Source: Candidatus Accumulibacter regalis
GTDB taxonomy: Bacteria > Pseudomonadota > Gammaproteobacteria > Burkholderiales > Rhodocyclaceae
DNA: 64,000 bases
Assembly: GCA_000585075.1 (NCBI GenBank)
Contig: JEMY01000013.1
Location: 1-64,000 of the forward strand
Direction: 5' to 3'
In this document: positions 20,097 to 29,408 of the stretch, in pieces
How positions within the stretch are numbered: position 1 is the first letter of the stretch
How the letters are laid out: each line of letters starts with the position of its first letter
Position numbers and translations under genes: made by a program
The notes under the pieces: generated by a model
Database searches by the model: none
What the model was told of the DNA's origin: nothing
Seen by the model: the letters and a program-made list of their open reading frames with translations, nothing else

Positions 20097-20410
20097 CTGT
20101 AGACTCCAAAATTGTTGGCACGGGGGTGGGGACTACCGAGCAATCTCTTAGGAACAGTTGCATTTACGCCGCATTGGGGAAGCACCATTTATGCCAGCTC
20201 TGTTTAGATGTTTGATTTAACGCGTCTTCGATTTTTTTGCCAAGATCTTGCGTCGCTCGAGTGTAAGATTTTTCGACACCCGCGCTCCTCAATAGAGAGC
20301 GGTGTTCGAAGGGCCAAGATTGGGACGACCTACCGGCTGCGTGATCGCTGATCCTTCAAGTCGTCTAGTGCGGTTGTTGGATGGAAGCACGACATCGCAA
20401 CGAAGCTATC
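20097..20410. other. AT-rich upstream region of the giant gene
   Basis: This gene-free stretch separates the giant gene start from a MITE-like element. It is visibly richer in A and T than the flanking core genes. Apart from the sigma-54 site at 20181-20196 I see no supported gene or RNA; the 65-codon plus-strand frame from 20302 lacks a ribosome binding site and domain similarity. Confidence 0.4.
20181..20196 (-). promoter_or_regulatory. Sigma-54 -24/-12 promoter for the giant gene
   Basis: On the minus strand TGGCATAAATGGTGCT has the invariant GG and GC ten bases apart and matches TGGCA and TGCT of the consensus. Transcription would begin near 20170, leaving a leader of about 74 bases with GGAG properly spaced before the ATG at 20096. 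Confidence 0.65.
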
Positions 20411-20644
20411 CTAGCAGCCTGTCGGACTTAGGAATCTCGGACATGCTATATGCAACGCGCTGCTTTAATGGCGGTATTTTTAACGGCATTGGCTGCTAGA
20501 ACTGCTGTGAGCAAAACTTTTTGCCGGAAATCGCTCCAAAAAATGCATAATGCATTATTTCGCAACCTCTTTGGATCATGCGTCCGTTATAAGATTTGTT
20601 TCTACTCATGTCGTGTCTTTTCGGAAAGTGCAACAGGCTGTTAG
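20411..20644. mobile_element. MITE-like element with 19-bp imperfect terminal inverted repeats
   Basis: The left end CTAGCAGCCTGTCGGACTT and the right end (read in reverse complement) CTAACAGCCTGTTGCACTT agree at 16 of 19 positions and face each other across 234 bp. The interior is AT-rich and has no credible transposase frame. This size and structure fit a non-autonomous miniature element or the collapsed remnant of an insertion sequence. No clear target duplication was identified. Confidence 0.5.
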
Positions 20645-21019
20645 TGTACCGTTGCACGCAGTGTGGAACATATGAATTTCAGCCACCACAAGGGTTTGCG
20701 GCCACTTCTATGCCTGCTGAAAGTGCCATCAAGAATTCAGCGCTACACTAGCGAACTCCTGCGTGCGGGGAAAACAGTATGAATGATCCTTTACACTTAC
20801 CGCCCTTCCCGGCGATACAGGGGCCGAAAGCTGTGGACACCGAGCCGCGCACGGAAGGCTGGCTTCACCAGCACCGGACTGCGCAAGCCAAATTCTCCCT
20901 AGCCATCAATCAAGGTGTCGACTTTTTTTACACCCCCGCCTTTCCTAGCCTGCTACGATTTGACGGAAAGTATTATATGTCGTTTTAAACCATGGCTTTA
21001 CAGACACGCAAAGAGCTCA

Positions 21020-21035
21020 TGGCATGAGTCCTGCT
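21020..21035 (+). promoter_or_regulatory. Sigma-54 -24/-12 promoter upstream of the small-peptide operon
   Basis: TGGCATGAGTCCTGCT matches TGGCA and TGCT of the RpoN consensus with GG and GC exactly ten bases apart. Transcription would begin near 21046, giving a long leader of about 220 bases before the ATG at 21267. Confidence 0.6.
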
Positions 21036-21150
21036 TTATTCATTCGAGGGCGGCGACCGCATCGATTTCTGGCGCCCTAGAGCGCGCGGCCCTGACAAGC
21101 CTCACTTCATTTCTGATTGCGCTCAGCCATCTTCAGGTTTTTTTGTAAAA

Positions 21151-21170
21151 CGCCTACAGATGTATAGGCG
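21151..21170. other. Hairpin in the leader of the small-peptide operon
   Basis: CGCCTA and TAGGCG pair across an 8-base loop. On the minus strand the stem is followed by TTTT, so it could be a weak terminator in that direction; on the plus strand it would lie within the predicted long leader. No function can be assigned. Confidence 0.35.
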
Positions 21171-21266
21171 GCGTGAACGCTTGGCAGTGAATACGAGCTC
21201 TGTACACACCCCACATGGCGCGCCACGCGCCCCTTTGTTTGGTACTTTTTCCGCGAGGAGCCAAGA

Positions 21267-21470
21267 ATGAAAGCACATCAAGAGCACCTTGATAAAACCA
21301 CCCCCGCCGCAAAAAACGCTGCAAGTGACCAGAACAAGATGAACCGTCGTGAGGCGCTGGCGATTGTCGGAAAGCACGCGGTCTACACGGCTCCTGCGGT
21401 GCTTGCAGTTCTGGCAGCAACAAAATCAAACCGTGTGCACGCCGGCGATGGGGATCCTAGCCCTAACTGA
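21267..21470 (+). CDS. Small peptide, probable RiPP-type substrate of the adjacent PqqD-kinase
   Basis: 67 residues starting six bases after a strong GAGGAG. Residues 1-25 are polar; 26-59 look like a Tat-type leader: NRREALA at 26-32, a hydrophobic run (Y40 to A51), and a VHA-G junction at 57-60 that could be a signal peptidase site. That would leave only the eight residues GDGDPSPN. The YTAP at 40-43 fits the YxxP motif by which lasso leaders bind their PqqD-like recognition element. Ser65 lies two residues from the C-terminus, near where lasso-peptide kinases phosphorylate. Position next to a PqqD-HprK fusion supports a substrate role; none of this is proven. Confidence 0.75.
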   Translation: MKAHQEHLDKTTPAAKNAASDQNKMNRREALAIVGKHAVYTAPAVLAVLAATKSNRVHAGDGDPSPN

Positions 21471-21502
21471 TTGCGCGTTCGCCGTCATCACAATCAGCAG
21501 CA

Positions 21503-22753
21503 ATGACGCGGACGAATAGAGGAGCGAACACGTCGATTGGGGCTGTCGGCCGAGGCCGACTTGGCAGGCTTATAAGTGTGACGGAAAAAATTGCGTCATA
21601 CCCGCAGGAGTCCTTCCTCTGTCCCTTAGGCTGCGCTTGGGTTGTCTACTACCCGCTGGCCGACAAGCTCCTGATTCTCAACGAGACTGCGAAGGTCGTC
21701 TGGGATCTACTGAGCCAAGGATGCGAGGCGCCTGAAATAACTTCAGCCTTAGCTGGCCATTTCGGGATTCCTGAGAAACAGGCTGCGCAGGACGTTGCGC
21801 AACTGCTTGCTGACCTGACCGACTGTCCCACCGGGTGCGATGGGGAAAAAACTGATGCGTGCGAAGCTTACTCGTTAAAGCCACAGGAATGCACCGTCAA
21901 TCGCAACGCATCGGTGGACTGCGGAACCTTCCGATTTGGCAAGAGCAAAATCAGAATCCTTTCTGTTACGAAGGAACTGGACGAATCATTTTTCTTGCGT
22001 TTTCAACATCGTGCTATCGATGACGACGGTGCGGACGTGCTCGAAATTTCGGCAGGGGACTCATCTTATAGGCTGACCTTTCGCAATAGAACTATCGCAC
22101 AAGCGACGACAATCACGCGGACGATGTCGCATTTGGTGGAATTCCTGCTGGCTCAAGAGCATCCACACAAGCCCTTGTTGGCGTATTGCCACGCGGCCGC
22201 AGTCAGCCACCGGGGGCGCGCCGTTCTGATGCCCGGTAATAGCGGCGTAGGAAAGTCAACCCTTACTGGCTTCTTGGTGGCGCACGACTTTTCCTATTTG
22301 GGCGACGATATGATCGCCATTGGTGAAGACGCGATGTCATTATTCCCGCTGCCCACCTGCTTGTCGATCAAGGCTGGTTCCTGGGCGCTCTTGGAGCCAT
22401 TCTATCCGGCGTTACCGAAGCTTGCGACGCTTAACCGCTATGGCCGCAGCGCTCGCTATATCGATCCACCGGGCAATTATGAAGTGCTATCTTCAGCCGC
22501 CGTCCCGGCAGCGATCGTGTTCCCCGCTTTTTCTGAGGGCGCAGCAACACGGCTGGCGCCATGGCAGCCACACCAGACAATGATTCGTCTCCTTGAGGCC
22601 AATGTCCGACTGTCTGGATGGGGCGCCGCTACCGAGGACCAACTCGCCAGATTCGTCCGCTTTGTCGAGCAGACACCGGCCTATGAGCTGAGTTATTCGG
22701 AACTACCTGAAGCCATGAAGGCCATCGAGGAATTGCTTGGCAGCCAACCCTAG
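21503..22753 (+). CDS. PqqD-like peptide-recognition domain fused to an HPr kinase-like domain
   Basis: 416 residues. About 36-107 is a PqqD/RRE-type winged-helix domain (PLADKLLILNETAKVVWDLL), the fold that binds leader peptides in many RiPP systems. A cysteine-rich linker follows (Cys108, 112, 120, 130, 140). Residues 225-410 form an HprK-like kinase domain with Walker A GNSGVGKST (245-253), preceded by His230 and followed by YLGDDMI (265-271). In paeninodin-type lasso clusters a separate HprK-like enzyme phosphorylates the peptide C-terminus. Here recognition and kinase are one chain. No clear site precedes the ATG at 21503; a GTG at 21581 is an alternative start. The distance to the peptide gene is 32 bases. 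Confidence 0.85.
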   Translation: MTRTNRGANTSIGAVGRGRLGRLISVTEKIASYPQESFLCPLGCAWVVYYPLADKLLILNETAKVVWDLLSQGCEAPEITSALAGHFGIPEKQAAQDVAQLLADLTDCPTGCDGEKTDACEAYSLKPQECTVNRNASVDCGTFRFGKSKIRILSVTKELDESFFLRFQHRAIDDDGADVLEISAGDSSYRLTFRNRTIAQATTITRTMSHLVEFLLAQEHPHKPLLAYCHAAAVSHRGRAVLMPGNSGVGKSTLTGFLVAHDFSYLGDDMIAIGEDAMSLFPLPTCLSIKAGSWALLEPFYPALPKLATLNRYGRSARYIDPPGNYEVLSSAAVPAAIVFPAFSEGAATRLAPWQPHQTMIRLLEANVRLSGWGAATEDQLARFVRFVEQTPAYELSYSELPEAMKAIEELLGSQP

Positions 22754-23861
22754 AGCGGCCTCGCGACTTCTCAGTCGCTGCCTGTCGGGAGCATTGGGGC
22801 AACCACTCGCCCGATCGGACCTGCCGGCCAACCAGAGCGAGTGGGAAAAGATGCTGCGCGCCTCCAGCGCTCATCTTGCCGCTCCACAACTGCGCTGGGC
22901 ACTGCGTGAACAAGGTCTTTTCCCGGCTTTGCCGGCCGATGTCGCCGAGTATCTTGATGCCATCTACACGCTGAATCTCGATCGAAACCTTGAATGCGAA
23001 AATCAGCTGGCGGATTTCATACAGCTGCTGAACAGCATTGGTGTGCGCCCAGTGCTTCTCAAGGGTGCAGCGGCACTCGTCGGCGGTCTCTATCCGACTT
23101 CCGGGGAGCGGATGATTTCCGATCTGGATATTCTGATTCCCGCTCAACGGCTGCCGGAGATCCTCGACAAGGTGGCGGGCGCGGGTTACCACGCGGGGGT
23201 AGCGGAAGGCATGCAGATGCCCGACCCGGTCGATTTTTCCGAGCACCATCACTATCAACCGCTTCTGAGCCCCAACTGGCCAGCTAGCGTGGAATTGCAT
23301 CTCCACCCAGTCCTCCTCGAATTTGGCGAGCTTCTTACGAGTGAAGAAGTTTTTCAGGATGCCCGTTTAGTTAAGTGGCGTGGCGGCGAGTGTTTGTTGC
23401 CTTCCCCGACCCACTTTGTTACCCACAACATCATCCATACTTTCCTCGTCAATACCAAGCATCACCTTCAACGACTCTCTCTTCGGCAACTGTTCGAGTT
23501 CGTTCTCGCCACCCGAACATACGGCGACCGCATCGACTGGAACGACATCCGCCACCGCTTTGACAGCCACGCTAACGGCAAGGCATTGCGGCAATACCTG
23601 GCATTGGCGAATACCTGCCTCGGTTTTAATGTGCCAAATAGCATAAATATGGACGGCCGCGACCGACCTCGCATCCAGCTCTACCTTTTCCACCTTGACT
23701 TGGAGAATCGCACCGCCCTGTGGACACTTAATCTCGCACGCCAGGTGCGCTCTCGGTTGCAAGCGCTGCGGAAAAGACCGGGAAAGACGGTAAGAAAGCT
23801 CTTTACGACCGGGGTTTACAGAAGGTTCATCGACAGCATCCTTGACACACCTGGCAAGTGA
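22737..23861 (+). CDS. NTP_transf_5-type nucleotidyltransferase
   Basis: 374 residues. The nucleotidyltransferase core shows LLKGAA (107-112) and SDLDIL with Asp129 and Asp131 as metal ligands, then ELHLHP (186-191). Family members accompany HprK-like kinases in lasso-peptide clusters; in pseudomycoidin biosynthesis such an enzyme adds sugars to the phosphorylated peptide end. The start is a TTG preceded by GAGG, overlapping the kinase gene by 17 bases, so translation is coupled. A role acting after the kinase on the 67-residue peptide is inferred. The C-terminal third is helical and basic. Confidence 0.85.
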   Translation: MAANPRAASRLLSRCLSGALGQPLARSDLPANQSEWEKMLRASSAHLAAPQLRWALREQGLFPALPADVAEYLDAIYTLNLDRNLECENQLADFIQLLNSIGVRPVLLKGAAALVGGLYPTSGERMISDLDILIPAQRLPEILDKVAGAGYHAGVAEGMQMPDPVDFSEHHHYQPLLSPNWPASVELHLHPVLLEFGELLTSEEVFQDARLVKWRGGECLLPSPTHFVTHNIIHTFLVNTKHHLQRLSLRQLFEFVLATRTYGDRIDWNDIRHRFDSHANGKALRQYLALANTCLGFNVPNSINMDGRDRPRIQLYLFHLDLENRTALWTLNLARQVRSRLQALRKRPGKTVRKLFTTGVYRRFIDSILDTPGK

Positions 23862-23920
23862 TCTGAGCCTCCTTCCAACAAGTTGACTGTGCTGAAGGAT
23901 GCGTGAACCCTGCCACCTGA

Positions 23921-24847
23921 TCAAGGAATGAACGACCACTCGATCTGATCACTCCGCTCGACGCCGGCGGTCATCGCCCGGCACAGGCCGATGAACTCGC
24001 GCATGCCTGCCGTCTGGAACTTGCGGCGGTGCCAGAGGAAGTGAAAATGCCGCTGCAGGTCGAGTTCGGGCGTCTGTATGGCCACCAGGCTGCCGCGCCG
24101 GAAAGCCTCACGCAGCGCCAGGCGCGAGATGCAGCCAATGCCGAGGCCGAATTCGACGGCACGCTTGATGGCTTCGGTGTGCTCGAGTTCGAGGCGGACC
24201 TTGAGCGGCGAATGCTGGTGGCGCAGCGCCTGATCAAGGGTCTCACGCGTCCCCGAGCCGGGCTCGCGGACGATCCAGGACTCGTCGGCGAGTTCCGCGA
24301 GCGTCACCGACGCTTTTTTCGCCAGCGGATGACCGGGAGCGCAGAAAACGACCAGTTCGTCGGCCACCCACGGTTCGACGATCAGCTCGGGGTGCCGGCA
24401 ACTGCCTTCAACCAGACCGAGATCGAGTTCATGGCGCGCCACCTGGTCGACGATCGTCGCCGTGTTGTGCACTTTCAGATGCACGCTGCTCTCGGGATGA
24501 CGGGTGAGAAAATCGGCGACGATCAGTGTCGCCAGGTAGTTGCCGATGGTCAGCGTCGCTCCGATCTGCAGCTTGCCGTAGCCGGCGTGCCCTTCGAGCC
24601 CGCTCTCGATCGCCGCAGCACGCTCGATCAGCTCGACGGCTTGCGGCAGCAGGGCCTGGCCAAGCTCGTTCAGGCGCAGGGTCTTGCCGAAGCGGTCGAA
24701 GAGCTGCGTGTCGTACTGGCGCTCGAGTTCGCCGAGGGCCGTACTGGTCGCTGACTGCGACAGCGAGAGCTCTTCGGCGGCGCGAGAAACGCTCTCGTGC
24801 CGAGCCACGGCCACAAAGACCCCGATCTGCCGCAAAGTGAATCGCAT
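23921..24847 (-). CDS. LysR-family regulator, FinR-like
   Basis: 308 residues: winged helix-turn-helix (1-60; SRAAEELSLSQSATSTALGELE) and a LysR substrate domain (90-295). It is divergent from the ferredoxin-NADP reductase gene across a 100-base AT-rich gap, the arrangement of finR and fprA in Pseudomonas, where FinR activates fprA under oxidative stress and in sulfur metabolism. The FinR role here is inferred from context and general similarity. Confidence 0.85.
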   Translation of the reverse strand: MRFTLRQIGVFVAVARHESVSRAAEELSLSQSATSTALGELERQYDTQLFDRFGKTLRLNELGQALLPQAVELIERAAAIESGLEGHAGYGKLQIGATLTIGNYLATLIVADFLTRHPESSVHLKVHNTATIVDQVARHELDLGLVEGSCRHPELIVEPWVADELVVFCAPGHPLAKKASVTLAELADESWIVREPGSGTRETLDQALRHQHSPLKVRLELEHTEAIKRAVEFGLGIGCISRLALREAFRRGSLVAIQTPELDLQRHFHFLWHRRKFQTAGMREFIGLCRAMTAGVERSDQIEWSFIP

Positions 24848-24870
24848 ATCTACGAGTTAGATATAGTTTA

Positions 24871-24898
24871 TTGAGAAAATCTGTTTTACAAATATAAC
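24871..24898 (+). promoter_or_regulatory. Sigma-70 promoter for fpr
   Basis: TTGAGA and TATAAC are separated by 16 bases in the AT-rich gap between the LysR gene and fpr. Transcription would start near 24905, about 43 bases before the fpr ATG. The LysR protein probably binds in the same gap. Confidence 0.5.
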
Positions 24899-24947
24899 AT
24901 ACGCAAATACCATGGTTCTCATCAACCGCACACTAGGGTCAAGAACG

Positions 24948-25727
24948 ATGAGCACCTTTTCCGCCCAACAAGTCCTTTCGGTCCATCACTGGAACGACAC
25001 CCTGTTCAGTTTTCGCACCACGCGCGACCCGGGCTTGCGCTTCATCAACGGCCAGTTCGTGATGATCGGTCTGGCGCAGGAAGAGCGGCGACCGCTGACC
25101 CGCGCCTACAGTATCGCCAGCGCCAATCATGACGAATACCTCGAGTTCCTGAGCATCAAGGTGCCCGACGGCCCGCTGACCTCGAAGCTGCAGCACTTGG
25201 CGGTCGGCGACGAGATCGTCGTCAGCCGCAAGCCGACCGGCACGCTGGTGCTGCGCGACCTGCGCCCGGGAAGGAACCTCTACCTGCTGTCGACCGGCAC
25301 CGGCCTGGCGCCGTTCATCAGCCTTATCCAGGACCCCGAGACCTACGAACGCTTCGAGAAGGTGGTCCTCATCCACGGCGTTCGCTGGCAGCGTGACCTG
25401 GCCTACAGCGACTTCATCAGCAGGGATTTGCCGCAGCACGAGTTTTTCGCGGACATGGTTCGCAACCAGCTGATCTACTACCCGACAGTGACCCGCGAGC
25501 CCTTCCGCAATCAGGGCCGGATCACCGAGCTGGTCAACAGCGGCCGCCTGTTTTCCGACATCGGCCTGCCGCCCTTGGACCCCGCTCGCGACCGCGCCAT
25601 GCTCTGCGGCAGCCCGGCGATGCTCAAGGATTGCTGCCAGTTGCTCGACAGCCGGGGATTCGAAGTTTCGCCGCACATTGGCGCGCAGGGCGACTACGTG
25701 ATCGAACGGGCTTTCGTGGAAAAGTAG
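24948..25727 (+). CDS. fpr: Ferredoxin-NADP(+) reductase
   Basis: 259 residues of the bacterial Fpr family: FAD-binding RAYSIAS (about 50) and NADP-binding STGTGLAPFISL (about 112-123), with LCGSPAML and a C-terminal VEK of subclass IA enzymes. It moves electrons between NADPH and ferredoxin or flavodoxin, in the cytoplasm. ATG 24948 gives a length equal to characterised Fprs (about 258). Under likely control of the divergent LysR regulator. Confidence 0.93.
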   Translation: MSTFSAQQVLSVHHWNDTLFSFRTTRDPGLRFINGQFVMIGLAQEERRPLTRAYSIASANHDEYLEFLSIKVPDGPLTSKLQHLAVGDEIVVSRKPTGTLVLRDLRPGRNLYLLSTGTGLAPFISLIQDPETYERFEKVVLIHGVRWQRDLAYSDFISRDLPQHEFFADMVRNQLIYYPTVTREPFRNQGRITELVNSGRLFSDIGLPPLDPARDRAMLCGSPAMLKDCCQLLDSRGFEVSPHIGAQGDYVIERAFVEK

Positions 25728-25923
25728 GCGCGACGGGGCAAGAGCGTTGTCTTCGCTTCGCCGGCGGTTACCGCGGCAGCTTTGAAGGGCCGCCTTTGAA
25801 TCGCCGCCGTGTGAAGCCTCGCCGGCCACGAGCCGCCAGTCTCGGGTAGACTTGCGCTTTTCGGGCGCCACGCGTTGGCCGCCCGCCGACCGCTTTTCCT
25901 CCTTTGGATCGACACGCAAGGCC

Positions 25924-27588
<1,665 letters not shown>

Positions 27589-27620
27589 TGGCGGCAATCG
27601 TGATGAGGCTTTCGGCGACC

Positions 27621-27688
27621 CCGAGGGCAGCGTGGAACCCACCTGGCGCCTGGAGTTCGCGCGGTCCATGGCGGCGCGCTGCCCTCGG
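27621..27688. repeat. 12-bp perfect inverted repeat
   Basis: CCGAGGGCAGCG at 27621-27632 and its exact reverse complement at 27677-27688 flank 44 bases, just after the ettA stop. It is a possible hairpin without a T-tract. Confidence 0.5.
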
Positions 27689-27720
27689 CGCCAAATGCGG
27701 GCCACCCTGCCCCAGCCACC

Positions 27721-27843
27721 GTCATTGCGAGGCGGCGTAGCCGACGCGGCAATCCAGTTCCATTGTCTGACTCTTTGTCCGCCACATCAGCCAGGTAAAG
27801 AAACCTCTGGATTGCCACGTCGGCTACGCCGCCTCGCAATGAC
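27721..27843. repeat. Palindromic repeat element with 37-bp arms
   Basis: The 37-base arms at 27721-27757 and 27807-27843 are reverse complements with a single mismatch and flank 49 bases. They begin GTCATTGCGAGG. From memory, such arms recur as intergenic repeats in beta- and gammaproteobacterial genomes; a genome-wide copy count would confirm a REP/MITE-type family. It lies between two convergent genes. Confidence 0.75.
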
Positions 27844-27921
27844 GAACGGGTTGCCGTGGCGCGGCGTTTACGCCGGGACTTCCAGCACGCACGGCAGCCG
27901 GGCGCGGCTGCCCGCCGGGGG

Positions 27922-29310
27922 CTAGCCAAGCCCCTTGAGGAATTCGCTGCGTTCGGGCTCCGAGTCGATATGCTCGGCGAGCTTCCGATAGAGTTCCCCG
28001 AGGTCGCCGGAATCGTTTGCCGCCCGCTTGATGAGCACCCTGGCGAGCGGCCCGACGTACTGCGCGAGGCGCTTCTCGGCGGCGGCGAGGGTCACGGCAT
28101 CGAAGATCACTGCGGCCGCCTGCGCCGCTTCCTTGGCGCCGTCGGCGGCACGGTCGCTTTTTTCGACACGCGTCGCCGGCGCGGGTGGGATCGACGCCGA
28201 CGGCGCTTTCTCCAGGCGCTCGATACGCTTCAGAAATTCGGAGCGCTCGCTACCCTCCGGAAGATTTTCCGCCAGCTCGGCGTTGAACTCCTCGACGCTC
28301 CTGGCATGCGAGGCACTCTTGCGCACCAGATGCTTGGCCAGTGGCCCGATCGACCTGACCAGGGACGACTCGATCTCGGCCAGCGTTTCCGGAGGCAGCG
28401 TCATCTGCAGCGCCGGCGGCGGGCTCGCGGCGGGGACGGTGCGCGCGGATTGCTCGGCCACCTGCCCTGCTCCAGCCCCTGGCTTGCTCTTCAGAAAGGC
28501 GCTCACCAGGGCAGCCGCGAAGTCGCGCGCGTTCTGATAGCGCTCGTCGGGCTTCTTCGCCAGGGCGCGTGCGATCACGGCGTCGAAGGCCGCCGGCAGC
28601 GCCGGGACGATCGACGACGGTGGCGCCGGCTCGACCCGCATCACATTATGGATCACGGCGACCGGCGTTTCGGCGACAAACGGCCCGCACCCGGTGAGCA
28701 GTTCGTAGAGGATCACGCCGGCCGCCCAGAGGTCGCAGCGGCCATCGGCCGGCAGGCCGAGCAGTTGCTCGGGGGAAATGTGCGTCGGCGTCCCGACCAC
28801 CGAGCCGACCCGGGTCAGCGACGAACTCTCGATCCGCGCCACACCGAAGTCCATGATCTTGATCTTCATGCCGCTGAGCACCATCAGGTTGGCGGGCTTG
28901 ATGTCGCGGTGCACGACGCCGCTCTTGTGCGAATAGTCGAGCGCGGCGAGCAACTGCTTCATCACCTCGAAGATGTCGATCAACTCGAAGCGCCCGCGCT
29001 CGCGCATCAGCTTGCGCAGTTCCTTCCCCTGCACGTACTCCATGACGATGAAAGCCATCGTCTCGTCCTCGCCGAACTCGTAAACACCGACGATGCCTGG
29101 ATGCTGCAGTTTCCCGCCAGCCTGCGCCTCACGCTTGAAGCGGGTCACCGCCGAATCCACTTCGACGTTGGCCAGGTACTCGGCAAGAATCGTCTTGATG
29201 GCCACCGGGCGCTCGATGACCGGGTCGAAACCCTCATAAACCGCGCCCATCGCGCCCTTGCCGAGCTCGCGACGGATTTCATACTTGCCGATGCGTTCCG
29301 GGATGGTCAT
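27922..29310 (-). CDS. Hanks-type Ser/Thr protein kinase with a duplicated C-terminal helical domain
   Basis: 462 residues. The kinase domain (about 9-275) is complete: GKGAMGAVYEG glycine loop, Lys39 in VAIKT, HRDIKPAN (134-141) and DFG (154-156). A proline/alanine linker leads to two related segments at about 307-362 and 408-461, each with a GPLA(K/R)xLxxKxA core and ending ERSEFLKxx. The duplicated module has no name I can assign with certainty. There is no membrane helix, so this is a soluble kinase. I chose the ATG at 29310 (MTIPERIGKYEI) over one 18 bases upstream. Substrate unknown; the haem sensor gene lies next to it on the same strand. Confidence 0.9.
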   Translation of the reverse strand: MTIPERIGKYEIRRELGKGAMGAVYEGFDPVIERPVAIKTILAEYLANVEVDSAVTRFKREAQAGGKLQHPGIVGVYEFGEDETMAFIVMEYVQGKELRKLMRERGRFELIDIFEVMKQLLAALDYSHKSGVVHRDIKPANLMVLSGMKIKIMDFGVARIESSSLTRVGSVVGTPTHISPEQLLGLPADGRCDLWAAGVILYELLTGCGPFVAETPVAVIHNVMRVEPAPPSSIVPALPAAFDAVIARALAKKPDERYQNARDFAAALVSAFLKSKPGAGAGQVAEQSARTVPAASPPPALQMTLPPETLAEIESSLVRSIGPLAKHLVRKSASHARSVEEFNAELAENLPEGSERSEFLKRIERLEKAPSASIPPAPATRVEKSDRAADGAKEAAQAAAVIFDAVTLAAAEKRLAQYVGPLARVLIKRAANDSGDLGELYRKLAEHIDSEPERSEFLKGLG

Positions 29311-29408
29311 GGCCTGGCTGCTCCACATTCAGGGACGACAAATGAATCGACGGCGACGAATCGACAGCGCCCCAGTGCTTGCCTGCGCCATCGCCTGGCC
29401 GCGAACGC

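Larger units (their letters stand above)
20645..21266. other. AT-rich intergenic region before the small-peptide operon
   Basis: About 620 bases without a supported gene. A 69-codon plus-strand frame (20779-20988) has only a weak upstream purine run and no domain. The clear features are a sigma-54 site at 21020-21035 and a hairpin at 21151-21170 within the predicted leader. Base composition differs from the flanking core genes, which suggests transfer or old insertions. Confidence 0.4.
27589..27921. other. Intergenic region with nested inverted repeats
   Basis: No gene is supported between ettA and the convergent kinase gene. The stretch contains a 12-bp inverted repeat (27621-27632 with 27677-27688) and a 37-bp palindromic repeat element (27721-27843), both listed separately. 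They could act as bidirectional transcription or mRNA-stability signals. Confidence 0.5.

Noticed and set aside
20779-20988. 69-codon plus-strand open frame
   Set aside because: Weak ribosome binding site, no domain, and composition like the surrounding non-coding DNA.
21240-21255. Second sigma-54-like sequence (TGGTAC...CCGC) before the small peptide
   Set aside because: GG and GC are correctly spaced, but transcription would begin at the start codon and exclude the ribosome binding site GAGGAG at 21255-21260.
21267-23861. Assignment as a complete lasso-peptide cluster
   Set aside because: No B2 transglutaminase-like protease and no asparagine synthetase-like cyclase are present, so only the tailoring half is supported.
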